Source: Gonapodya prolifera JEL478
Taxonomy: Eukaryota; Monoblepharomycota; Monoblepharidomycetes; Monoblepharidales; Gonapodyaceae
DNA: 64,000 nucleotides
NCBI GenBank assembly: GCA_001574975.1
Contig: KQ965738.1
Span: forward strand, 263,133 to 327,132
Reading direction: 5' to 3'
The translations under genes and the position numbers were made by a program. Below the pieces are notes generated by a model. The model saw only the letters and a list, made by a program, of their open reading frames with translations, was not told the DNA's origin and ran no database searches. Shown here piece after piece: positions 49,901 through 59,550 of this stretch (the stretch's first letter is position 1; each line of letters opens with the position of its first letter).

Positions 49901-50822
49901 CGACCAAACAACGATCTATCACCAGGCAAATTTGGCGACGAGATCTCAGAAAAAGACACTCGGCTGAAAATCAGCCCCGTAGTCAACGGAATGAGCGTCG
50001 CTCGGTTTCAGCCAAACGTAGCGGCGGAGCTTGAGAAGCCCACTGCGATAATGCTCTCCCACGTATCTCCCGTGAAGGGTGTGGCAGGCGCTATTGCTGC
50101 AGCTGGTGTCATTGTAAACGAGTTGGGCTTTCGGAATTTCGAGTTGCACATTTATGGGAGCACAGAGAAAGATAGTGCGTACACAGGTAAGCGCAGGACA
50201 ACTGGGATCGGTATATTCGTTTGACCTCAACAAATCGCCCTTGGGGTTGACCGTAACAGCCGCATGCACGTCGCTCATCTCTTCTCTCAATCTGACGAAC
50301 CATGTATTTCTCAAAGGCGTTGCGTCTCCTGCATCAGTGCTTCCCCAGGGATGGGTGTTCGTCAACAGCTCCATTACGGAGGGACTACCACTTGCGCTTG
50401 GTGAGGCTGGCTTGTGCGGTCTCCCCGTCGTATGCACAGACGTGGGAGGCAGTCGAGAGGTTGTCTCCGATCTTCGATCCGGCACGGTGTACGGCGCCAT
50501 TGTGCCGCCGGGTCAGGCGCAACAACTTGCTCGAGCCATTCTTTCGGTCCTCGCTGTTGCGGACGGCCTCGACGCTGTGGCGGGAGAGTCTTTTGTTGCC
50601 CCGGTGAAACTTGTGGATTATCTTTCCCGTGGGGAGAGCGGGGTGACTGAGTTGGAGGCACGAATCACTGACCCTCGTGTGAAAGAAGCCCGGAGGAGAT
50701 TGGGTATGTTGCTCAGGGAACGAACGATTCGGACTTTCTCTCTCGCGAAGTTTTTGAGAGTCCACGAGCAAGTCATGTATCTGGGAACTGCTTACTCGGG
50801 TTACAAGGCGAACAGGGTTTAG
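40902..50822 (+). CDS. Giant multi-membrane-span family 4 glycosyltransferase
   Basis: Predicted protein of about 3,000 residues. The ATG at 40902 opens a disordered N-terminal region (to about 42010), followed by large cytosolic domains (42020-44420). A first membrane block (44470-45170) includes FVYPVLLDILISSVLGPGIF, FPYMFFFIWFMILLGTLLLL and MLVYIVVFTVADAIMLYQ. A second block (45680-46330) includes FPAIVFGVVYFVFIFCDRW and TFGFWGLLIGLFAKLYV. A beta-rich domain follows, then the catalytic part: TGGGGVGSCRRDLVNNLDRV near 48815 (GT4 nucleotide loop), ISPVVNGMSVARFQP near 49970, TAIMLSHVSPVKGVAGAI near 50044, and SSITEGLPLALGEAGLCGLP near 50370 with the EX7E pair. DVGGSREVV follows. The end resembles bacterial PelF-type GT4 enzymes, so synthesis of a cell-surface polysaccharide is likely but unproven. 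About 12 introns; one junction at 44955-44973 is abnormal. No other gene start is visible inside. Confidence 0.8.
44955..44973 (+). other. 19-nt GT...AG segment interrupting the glycosyltransferase frame
   Basis: The segment starts GTTTGT and ends GACTAG. It is flanked by the direct repeat AGGTTT, so removing 19 nt leaves one copy. Read through, the frame hits a stop (TAG at 44971-44973). With the segment removed, the reading goes RFFLARFLGQMITPVF and stays open. It could be a micro-intron, a small insertion, or a sequencing error of one base. Confidence 0.6.
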
Positions 50823-51110
50823 TATCGAGTGGTGTGAATGGTCATTTCGTCTGTACAATCTGAATACATATACGATCATCACAACTCTTCCGTTTTTTTT
50901 TTTCTTCTATAATAGATGGAATTGCTTCAGCATTCCATGGGAGAACTCAAATCGCTCAAACACTATAATTTGATTTCCCACTTTCATCCCTTCCGCACCA
51001 CTCCTAAGGGTGCGACTCATCCCGCAACGAGTTCGCCAGTAGAAGGCGATCAGAATCTTGAATCTTGACCAAGTATCGGGCAGTCGACGACTACGCCCTG
51101 TGTGTGGAGC
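50823..51110. other. Convergent intergenic region, GT4 / LTO1
   Basis: About 290 bp between two convergent stop codons, with a T-rich run at 50893-50905. No gene seen. Confidence 0.4.
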
Positions 51111-51948
51111 TCAGAAGCCCAAACTGCTGGCTTGTCCCGATCCCGGGGGCTTATAGTCAAACCGCAACACGTCCATGTTCGTAACAGCGGGAGCAGAAGC
51201 CCCCTTTTCAGAGTCTGCTCGAGTTTTCGCTAGGTGCGCGTGCAACTGAGCGAGCAGGAGGCGATATCGAGCCCTCAGAGCGCGGATGGCGTCCGAGGGG
51301 TCTGCCATGTCGGTACGCTCCGAATCATCGTCAGCTGCGGCGTCGTGAGCATGAGAGTGGCCGACGCTGATATCGTCGTCATTAGCAGCCGCATGCGCGG
51401 AGACGGGGTTGGTCAGTGGGAAGTTGGTCGATAAGCTTGTAATCGTGGACAGTGTTTTCAAGGATCTGAGAAGCACATTTTGACGGATGAACGATGCGAG
51501 TAAGAGAACTGCCTCGGGTATTAACGCGGTGCAAGTCCACGATTCTCCTTGAATGTAATCATATCGAACACCGAAAACATCGCCCACACGGCCATCACTG
51601 CCTCCACAAGGACTAGGAACGCAAAAATCCGTAGCTCCAAGTTGAATTACACCTCACCTGATGCCAACAGTCCCAGGATGCTCCCCTTCCATTTGCTCAA
51701 GCGCTTCCGCGACTCCAGCATAAAAGCCCGCTTCCCTTCCCAATGCAAATCCATACGTTTGCCCAAGACGGCCGCCTTCGAGCAGGCCAAGGGCGTGCCC
51801 GACCGGGATGCCCTGTGCGCGACCGATGGAAGCAAAGCTGACGGGAGCGCGAGCAAGGTCGGAGATTCGGCGCCATCAGTCAGCTACGGGGGAATGCCTA
51901 CTAGGACTCGAGGTCTGCCAGTGATTCGAGCGAGAGCGGGGCGTCCAT
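51111..51948 (-). CDS. LTO1: LTO1/ORAOV1-like protein with deca-GX3 repeat
   Basis: Partner of Yae1 in the adaptor that targets the ABCE1/Rli1 ATPase for cytosolic iron-sulfur cluster insertion. The start at 51948 gives MDAPLSLESLADLES. After a phase-2 intron the GX3 repeat follows: GRAQGIPVGHALGLLEGG, then GQTYGFALGREAGFYAGVAE, with glycine nearly every fourth residue as in Yae1/LTO1. A 45-nt intron near 51611-51655 leads to the C-terminal part with LIPEAVLLLASFIRQ, FPLTNPVS, an acidic His/Ala/Asp insert and AIRALRARYRLLLAQLHAHL. It ends GQASSLGF at 51111. The C-terminal layout (FPxxNP, then a basic helix) matches LTO1. The insert makes it longer than the usual 140-200 residues. Confidence 0.75.
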
Positions 51949-52211
51949 TGCGCGGTTCGTCGGTTCTTCAAGAACTGTAGGATAAAAGTTTACCCTGTCC
52001 TACTGTGGTCACTTCAGTTCTTGCCGACTTCACGTACAAACGTCATCTCACTTCCCAGCACGTCAGTGCGAGAATGACATCGTCATTGATCTTGCATCCA
52101 GTGTAAGAATGAGAGTCGATCATGTCGGAAAGACAATACGTATGACAAGATAAGTACAGTTTCGTGTCCAGCACGTAAACACTGTCTACACTACGTAACC
52201 GCATGCCTCCA
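51949..52211. other. Intergenic, no gene seen
   Basis: About 260 bp between the LTO1 start and the 3' end of the AA9 gene. No open frame of note. Confidence 0.4.
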
Positions 52212-54765
52212 TTACACCACCGAGGGGTTAATCGCGCCTCCCGACAACAGCTGTCCCGCCAACGAGAACGTGAGCGCGGGCGTGATGACTCCGTTTGCGC
52301 AGCCGAGACTGTTGCTGCTGAAGATTCCGCCGACGTTGGGCTGGTCGTCCTGCGTCTCGAAGCTGAACACGTTGCCGGCGGTTTTGGTGTTGGCAGCGTT
52401 CCACGTTTGCGTGGCGGTGATGTCCTGCGCGCCGTTGAACGTCAGTTGGAGCGCGGCAAGTCCGCTGGGAAAAAATATAAACGCCTGTGGTCAGTTTCGA
52501 TGTCGGAAGCAATGGTCTTCGCATGCACCACTCACCCGTTGGCATCTCCCGCTGGTTGCATTCCGTTGACGGCGATTTGCAAGTTCAGGACAAACGAAGT
52601 GGGACCGGTTCCCCAGCAGCTGCCGGCCGACGCTTTAACAACGTAGTTGGGTGCTCCACCGGCACTAAGAAAAAGAAAGGGTAAGCGCCCGACCTGGGCA
52701 ACAAGACAGACAATGAGAGGACTCACGCTGGTGCTGGTGCAGGAGTGGCGGGCGCGGGCGCGGGAGTGGCAGGAACGGGTGCGGGAGTGACGGGAACAGT
52801 AGCTCCTTGACCTGAAATTTGTAGAAGCGAATGAGCAAGCTGAACTCTTGTTCAAGCGTCCTCTTTTCCACACTCACCAGCAGCTTGACCCTTGGGGTGA
52901 ATATTCGCGACAATCGCACCCCCCGACAAGAGCTGACCGGTCATGGTCAACGTGGGCACGGTAGCGGGTACCTTTCCGTTACACGCGACGCCGGCGGGGA
53001 GGAGGAACTGCCCGCCAATGTTGGGTCCGTCGTCAATGGTCTCGAACTGCCATTGGTTCCCGACGGCCTTGGAGTTGGCGGAGGACCAGGTGTTGGAGAT
53101 GCCGATGGAGGCGAGGCCGCCAAAGGTGATGGTGAGCGCCGCGAGACCACTGGGCGGGGAAAAAAAATATCGTAAAACACTGTGCCAAACGGTAGACCAA
53201 GCCCCACAAAGAAAGTCCAACCTACCCGTTGGCGTCAGCAGCAGGTTGCTCTCCGTTCACGGTGGCCGCAATGTTGAGCTGGAAAATGTTGGCGCCCGTA
53301 CCGCTCGGGTAGCACGCCGAGATGTCCCAGGCAAAGTCGTACACGGGCGCGCCGGCTGGTGCAGGTGCAGGTGCAGGTGCGGGAGTTGCGGGCACGGGTG
53401 CGGGCGCAGGTGTCGCAGGCACGGGGGCCGGTGTAGCAGGCGCGGGAACGCAAGCCGGTGGGGCCGGTGTGGCTGGCACAGGCGCCGGCGCAGGCGCTGG
53501 TGTAGCGGGCACAGGTGCCGGAGCAGGAGTGGCAGGAACAGGCGCAGGCGCGGGTACTGGAACGGGGGCAGCCTGACCTCCCGCCAGGGTCGCGACGGCC
53601 GGTCCGAACGGGTTGGGGTAAGTTGCGCCCTTGTCCAAGATGCTCCCTCCCGTGTAAATGTTGAACAGCACACCGGGCGTAGCGGGGGTGATGTGGCCCG
53701 GAATCGACACCTGCGGGGTGGCTGCGACGGTTCCGGCCGCGCCGCCCGTGACGGTGATTTCGGCGCACTGGACGTAGAACTGCGCGCCGCGGGCCGGGTT
53801 TGTGGAGGTCAGGACGTCGGCTTCGTGCAGGGCGTTGATTTCGGTGCGAAGGAAGTAGTTGCCGGCGGGGAGAGAGGAGGGGAGGGTTACTTTGAGAATA
53901 CCCTTGTTGGCGATGAGGTGGATGGTGCACCACTGGGAGACCGTGCATGTGTAGGAGTAAGTGCAGTAGTACGTGGCAATGTGTATGTGGAGGTGCATGA
54001 GCATATGCATGAGTATGTCCATATGTAAGCACAAAACTGAACAGAGCTTTTGCGCGCGTGAAAACCCAAACTCACGCCTGTAGCCTGCGTCCACGTCTCC
54101 TCCTGGATCTTGAACCACCCGGCATTGGCAGGAGCGGCTGTCGCGCTCGCGCGCTGTTGCAGGTAGACCTCGCACGGTCCCACGTGGGACGGGTCAATGA
54201 CGTCGTCTTGCGCGTTGTTGTGGCCGTAGATCTGGCGTTGGGATGGGTGGTGAGTGGGAGGAGATGCAACGGATGGAAGAACAAAGTAAGGAGATGGAAC
54301 GGGCGAACGAAAAACGAGGCTGTAAAAGCTCACCAGCTCGATCGTTCCACCAGCTGCGACAGTGCACGTCTCTGTCGCGGCGGACGTGGGAGAAAACCCG
54401 CAAACCTGTGCCAAGACCCCGAGGGCTTCAATGAGTCTGTGAATCCGCCGAAAAAAGCGACCTGGCACACACCATGTCCTGCGAGGCCAGGTCCTTGATG
54501 GGCGAGTTGCGGAATCCGCCGGCGGGGTTGGTTATCTTTCGGACTTGGTGGGTGGGTGGGTGCAGTTGATGGATGGTCGGTCAGCAATCCGCGGGGAGCG
54601 AGCCGGCGTTTTGCACGGGCGTTGGGCCGAGCGCTACTGCTACTCACTGCACTGAGCGTTGGCTTTCGCCGGTGTATTTGCGCCAAAGATGAACGTGTGA
54701 GCGTTGGCATCGGGTACTGCGGCGAGAGCGACCAGCGCAACGAGGCCGAGGAGAGAGGTCCGCAT
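52212..54765 (-). CDS. AA9 lytic polysaccharide monooxygenase with two C-terminal modules
   Basis: Secreted copper enzyme cleaving cellulose or related beta-glucans oxidatively. The start at 54765 gives the signal peptide MRTSLLGLVALVALAAVPDA followed by NA, with cleavage before HTFIFGANTP; the new N-terminal His would be half of the copper brace. Spliced segments read NPAGGFRNSPIKDLASQDMV, CGFSPTSAATETCTVAAGG, the second-His region IDPSHVGPCEVYL, AGWFKIQEETWTQ, QWCTIHLIANKGILKVTLPS, GNYFLRTEINALHEADVL, GAQFYVQCAEITVTGG (axial Tyr, preceded by Gln) and ATPGVLFNIYTGGS. A linker of Pro/Ala/Val/Thr repeats (53344-53575) follows. Then come two homologous modules of about 115 residues (about 52880-53340 and 52212-52730), each with GLAAL-x-TF, TW-x-x-AN, GNxxxFET and GQLLSGGAI. 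The stop is at 52212. About seven introns. Confidence 0.88.
53344..53575 (-). repeat. Ala/Pro/Val-Thr linker repeat in the AA9 gene
   Basis: Imperfect GC-rich tandem units encoding APAPVPATP-like blocks, repeated about ten times, joining the AA9 catalytic domain to its accessory modules. The opposite strand gives an Ala/Gly open frame (53322-53576) that is only the shadow of this repeat. Confidence 0.9.
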
Positions 54766-55507
54766 ATCGGGGTAGAGGCGGAAGCGGGATAGAGGGTATT
54801 GGCTATGGAAGGAGGTAGCAGACGAGGGGTGCGTGTTTGGGGCTTATGAATGAAATGCTCCCTGTTTTCCCTTGATCTGAGACGTAGTACGCCCGGCGCC
54901 CGGGGCTGATCTGGCAGCGGCAAGGCAGGCGGTAGCTCCGACGAATGACCCGACGCGGCTGGTGTATTGGAATGAGATGTAATGCCAACTGAATACATGT
55001 ATGGGAAGGAGTAAATGCGGCGGGGCGGGTCGAGCGTGTCGTTGCGGAAGTGGAGTGACAGGAGAGCGACGTGCTCCCCTCAAATGCATTCACTCCACCG
55101 AGACTAATTTCTCTCTATTAACTCGATTTCTGTATTCTTATTCAGATAGAAACACCGGGAAATAAGTCAAGTGTGTTCGGCGGAGGAGAGCGGCGCCTGC
55201 CATATTTGGAAGAGAAAGCTTATTTCCCTTGCCGCCCTCACTTTATCCGTTTATCCGTGTTCCCTAACTCACACGCACACATCCGTGCGAAACGAATCAA
55301 CCTTTTGTATCGCACGATAGTTTGCATTAGCTTGCAATACCTTGTGCTCACTGTACACAAGTAAGGTAGAGGGGAACAACACCGCAGAACCAATGTGCCA
55401 AAAAAGAATGCTCCGTCTCTCGGTCTCTCGGAAACACTTCGGAATAATACACATCATCGCGCCCATCACATAGATATACCCGTGACCTGCACGAGCCGTG
55501 TAACTAG
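54766..55507. promoter_or_regulatory. Intergenic between the two AA9 loci
   Basis: About 740 bp upstream of the intact AA9 gene and downstream of its decayed paralogue. No supported gene. An ATTGG (CCAAT on the minus strand) lies at 54798-54802, close to the start codon; its use is unproven. Confidence 0.35.
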
Positions 55508-56957
55508 CTACGCAAGCGTCGCCGCGATCGCCCCCCCCCCGAAGCAACTGCCCCGCCACCGCGAACGTCGGTCTCGGCGTGAGTGTACCACCCGTACATG
55601 TCGGACCGGTCGCGGAAAATATCCCACCGACCGAGGGTTGGTCGGTCATTGTTTCGACTTTGACGTGTTGGTGGGGTTGGGGACGGTGGGGGGGGTTGGG
55701 GGAGCGGGAGTGAAGGGCGGGCCTGGTGACAAGACCCCTCACAACAACAAGCAAACAAACGGCAGGGCGCACGGCACACGCCGCACGGTAGTCCGGCACA
55801 ACTCAACTCACACGACCACACATTCCCGACCGTCCTTGAATTGGCGCCGTTCCAGGTCGACGATATCGCCAGATTCTGCACGCCCGTGATCGTGAGACGG
55901 ATGGTCGCGAGTCCTCTGTCGAGTGCCGAGTGCCACATGCTCAAAACCAATTGCCGATCGGGGTTCGGGTGCGGGCACTGGGACCGGCGTCGGCGCTGCA
56001 ACGGGGGCTGGTACGGGTGCAGAGCTGCAACGGTTTGTTCTTTCGTTGAAGAGCACGATGTTGAAAGAAAAAAACGCCAAACTCTCGCTGGAACTGGCGT
56101 TGCGGGCACAGGCGCGGGTGCAGCAGGAGCAGGAGCAGGAAGTAGGAACCTGATGGGAGCGTGGTGTGGAGGGTGACGCGCATGAGGCCGCGTTGGGGGG
56201 ATGAGGTGGATTGTGCACCACTAGACGCGGGGGGGGGGGGGGGGGGGAGAGGGGGTAGGTAGTTTGTGAATCGTGTGGTGTAGTGCAATTCGTCTCAGCG
56301 GGTGCGAATCGAGACTCTCCACCCAACCCTTCAGCTTGGGTCCACGTCTCCTCCTGCAGCTTGAACCACCCGTTGTTAGCCGGCGCCGCGGTAGCGCCGG
56401 CGCGTTGCTCGAGGTAGACGCTGCAGGGTCCGACGTGGGAGGGCGTGATGACGTCGTCTTGCGGGTTGTCGTGGCCGTAAATCGGACACCAAAGGAAAGG
56501 AAAGGAGAGGGCGGAAATGACGGCGGAAGGGACGAACCAGTTCGATGGTTTCGCCGGCTTTGACGGCGCAGGGTTCGGTCGCTGCAGACGTTGGGCTGAA
56601 TCCGCACACCTGGACAAACAAGTCACAAATAATCAGATTTGGGCGATTTTCGTGCATGGGCTGTGCTGAAGATCCACTCCTCACCATTTCTTGCGAATTC
56701 AAGTCCTTAATCGGAGAGTTTCTGAACCCGCCGGCGGGGTTGGTTTCTTTCGGACTACGAAACACAGAGACGAGCGTTGGTCCCGCGCACGTGCACTCGA
56801 CAATACCGCATTTGCGCACGCAAGACTCACCGCATTGTGTATTTCGTTTGGCGACCGTGTTGACGCCGAAGATGAATGTGTGTGCGGACACGGACGTGGG
56901 AGACAGGGCGAGGAAGAACGCGACCAGCGCGGTGAGGGCGAGGAGTGAGGTCCGCAT
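55508..56957 (-). pseudogene. Decayed AA9 LPMO paralogue
   Basis: Tandem duplicate of the neighbouring AA9 gene. It starts like it (MRTSLLALTALVAF, then HTFIFGVNTVAKRNTQ) and keeps NPAGGFRNSPIKDLNSQEM, CGFSPTSAATEPC, ITPSHVGPCSVYLEQR and NGWFKLQEETWTQAEG. After WCTIHLIP a run of six G at 56195-56200 (C on the coding strand) shifts the frame. The next block, RGLMRVTLHTTLPSGSYF, runs directly into the Pro/Ala linker, so the C-terminal third of the catalytic domain, including the Tyr region, is deleted. Only one accessory module remains, lacking its first half (RLTITGVQNLAISSTWNGAN, then QPSVGGIFSATGPTC and AGQLLRGG). A run of ten C at 55531-55540 shifts the frame again near the stop. An ATATAAG lies about 56 nt before the ATG. 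Sequencing error could explain the shifts but not the deletion. Confidence 0.75.
56229..56247. repeat. G19 homopolymer in an intron of the decayed AA9 gene
   Basis: An uninterrupted run of 19 G, followed by AGAGGGGG, inside a predicted intron (minus strand: C19). Such runs are mutation- and sequencing-prone and match the two frame-shifting homopolymers elsewhere in this pseudogene. Confidence 0.9.
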
Positions 56958-57132
56958 TTGCGTAAGGGGTAAAAAAGAGGGTCGCTGTGAAGGTGTGAAA
57001 AGATCTCAAACTTATATGAAATGGGGACCCAACGCCCTGGTCGCCGATCTCTGGTCTGAGAACTTTATCGAATTCGGACAAATTGAGAAAGGGTTTGAGA
57101 CACAAATGGACCACCGTTTGGACCGTAAAGAG

Positions 57133-57726
57133 CTAGGCGGCTGAACGGAGTGCTCGGAAATTCTTGATGATGGTCTCAAAGTCAAGTTCTGGGCATGTGG
57201 GTGCGACTTGTCCCCTCAACGGTGAGTGGCCTTGAGTGGCCGTCGTACGAACCGAAACTTTCACGGAAGTGACCGTTCTCTTCCGCATTCGGAAAAGATT
57301 TCCAATCTAGGGATATTGAATTAAAACGTCGTTCTCGGAGAATGTGAATTGAGATGAATGCCAATTCAGCACAAAACTCCTTTGCCCACACGGAAGTTGG
57401 ACTTAGAGACTGCGCGTGCTGTTGCAACGTCCACCTTTTCCATCTCCGCGTTTCGATTTTCTGGAGTCTTTTCCAGTGGGAGACTCTTGCATTCTGCCGC
57501 CGCCTTGATAACAATGCCCCTCGAAATTCTACCGACGAGTTGCGCGGCGCCAGGGTAAAGGGCCCCGACTGTTACGCATGCATTCAGTTACGCCCCTTGG
57601 CACATCTGATACGCACTTTCCGTAACGGTTCACCTGCGATTGACGATGGCCACGAATCACGTATCAATCTGCGGAATCCTCTAGTAAATTGACGCCGATT
57701 TCACGCAGTTTTGCCCACACTAACAT
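57133..57726 (-). CDS. Candidate small gene, unresolved (possible CHCH/NDUFAF8-like)
   Basis: Several coding-like segments lie on the minus strand between the AA9 paralogue and the DJ-1 gene, but I could not assemble them. From the left of the gene: MLVWAKLREIG (ATG at 57726), then after a 57-nt GT-AG gap VNRYGKCVSDVPRG, then GRISRGIVIKAAAECKSLPL with KTPENRNAEMEKVDVATARA near 57370-57560, and a terminal APTCPELDFETIIKNFRALR ending SAA at 57133. YGKC followed later by a Cys and a FxALRS end recalls the small CHCH protein NDUFAF8, but the second twin-Cys residue is absent and the middle block does not fit. It may be a gene with a wrong model, or remnants. Confidence 0.3.
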
Positions 57727-57817
57727 CACTTTCTAAAACCAAACTTCCAGCGAGGGCTGGGAGGCTCTGTGAGCACGCATCGTTCAGATGATTCAGAGTG
57801 ATTAATGACCCTGACGA

Positions 57818-59442
57818 ATGCGAACACTCTTTGACCTCAGGGACCTTCTCGGCCCCCTCGCTGTGCTGCACAAAGCCGGCTCGATTGCTCAGAGGACTGG
57901 GCGTGGTAGTGCGACTGTATTCTTGGCCGGACAGGAGCAAAGGATTTACAGCTCTCCTCAAGGCGTTGCATCCTACCCGCAGAAAACATTTGGGGAAGTG
58001 GACGAGGTTGACGTCCTCGTCTGTCCGTGTGTATTGACTGTTAACTCATCGGGAATGCCGAGTTACTGATCCTTTAATCCTCGCGATGAACGTAATGAAG
58101 GGGTGGCTTCAGTTCTGTCGTGGAAGCCAACAATCGAACCATGCTCGACTTTGTGAAGCGAGTGGAGCCGAAAGCAAAGGTTTTTTTACCTGTCAAAGCC
58201 CGCATCGGACGTGATTATTCAAGACCCTCTCTGGTTTGTCACGAAAGATGGTCACGTCCGTCTGCAGCGGAGCCGCAATTTACGCAAAAGCAGGAATACT
58301 AGACGCAAAGACGGCCACAACAAAGTGGGTCGAATCTCCTCAGAGCTTTCCCCCTGATCCTAACAGCCTGCCCACCATACAGTAAAGCGTTCTACGACAT
58401 GCTGATCACGTACGGCCCACGCACCAAATGGATACACAAGGCCCGATTCGTGCTCGACGGGAAATTCGCCACGTCGTCGGGAGTTTCCGCGGGGATCGAC
58501 ATGGCGTTTGCAGTTGTGGAGAAACTGTGGGGCGCGGATGTCAAGAACGACACGGCCAAGGAGGTCGGATACGCTCCGGCGGGCGAGACGGAGGATCCAT
58601 TTGCGGAAATACACGGGCGCATAAGTGAGCTTTCCACCGATTCTGTCAAGTATTTTTCAATGACGACAGGTTGTCTAAACCGGTACAAGACTCGTCTCTG
58701 GCCTACATCGCCTCGACGGGTCTCCGGGTTATGGCTCCACTGCTCATATCGTCAATCGTCGGGTCTGTCCGCAGGAAGACCAGCAAGAAGCGCACGATAT
58801 ACGTGCCGATTGTTGAAGGGATGACCAACAGCTTGGGACTTGCGACCGCCGTGGAGTGCTGGGGCGCACCGATGGGTACGTACCCCCGCACGACCCGCTT
58901 CCGTTAATACTCAATTGAAACATTGGGTGCACCATAATTCAGTCGCCGATCACGTCTACTTCCAGTTCATCCACCTGCGCGCTCCCGACGCACGGCCGAC
59001 CTCTCCGAAAGGGTTCGCACGGACCAGCGACGGCGTTCTCCTCCAAACATCCCTCTCACTCGCGTGGGACAGCCAGCTACCGTCCAGCATTTCCCCCGCA
59101 TCCCGCGATCTCGTGCTCGTCCCGGGAATCTCGGTTCCACCCGAGACAGAGGAACTTGTTTCCGGGATCATCACCCCGCTCGCCACCGCCAACGCCAACG
59201 CCAATGCCCCAACTGTGGTGACGATTGGCGCCGTCTCTGCTCGCTTGAGCGGGGCGCCTCCTGAGCTCCTCGACGGCGCGAGTAAAGACGAGAAAGGGTA
59301 TGTAGCTCGAGACTCGTGGCTGGTCTGTGCGTCAGAAATGGCCGTTGGCGGTGCGGCCGTGGAGGTGGTCGAGAGGTGGCTTGGTGCGGCTACGAAGAAG
59401 AAAGTGGTGGACTTTGTGGAGTTGAGGGTGCCTGGTGCGTGA
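57818..59442 (+). CDS. Tandem DJ-1/PfpI-domain protein
   Basis: Two fused DJ-1/PfpI-like domains. The first begins RTLFDLRDLLGPLAVLHKAG (ATG at 57818; a short upstream exon supplying the first strand is possible). Phase-matched introns at 58027-58100 and about 58179-58247 and one ending near 58381 give DVLVCPGGFSSVVEANNR, then the nucleophile elbow SVCSGAAIYAKAGILDAK, KARFVLDGKFATSSGVSAGI and DMAFAVVEKLWG. These match AraC-type/isonitrile-hydratase-like PfpI proteins, with the active Cys present. After an intron near 58625-58670 a second copy runs YVPIVEGMTNSLGLATAVEC, DLVLVPGISVPPETEELVSG, VVTIGAVSARLSGAPPELL and SEMAVGGAAVEVVERWLGA. Here the elbow has no Cys. Ends at 59442. Two separate genes cannot be excluded, but no stop or new start separates the halves. 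Confidence 0.65.
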
Positions 59443-59550
59443 GAGAACGAAAGATTTTTGTTCATTGCAGCTCGACGAAAAATTCAAATGACTTGTCAAG
59501 AAAATCTGAGGACCTGTTTTAAGATTATTTTATAATGACTGTTTCTTTTT

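Noticed and set aside
53322-53576. Ala/Gly-Thr repeat protein on the plus strand
   Set aside because: It is the exact antisense of the Pro/Ala linker of the AA9 gene and has no start context or neighbours of its own.
52212-56957. Two functional AA9 genes
   Set aside because: The right-hand copy lacks the C-terminal third of the catalytic domain as well as showing frameshifts, so I call it a pseudogene.
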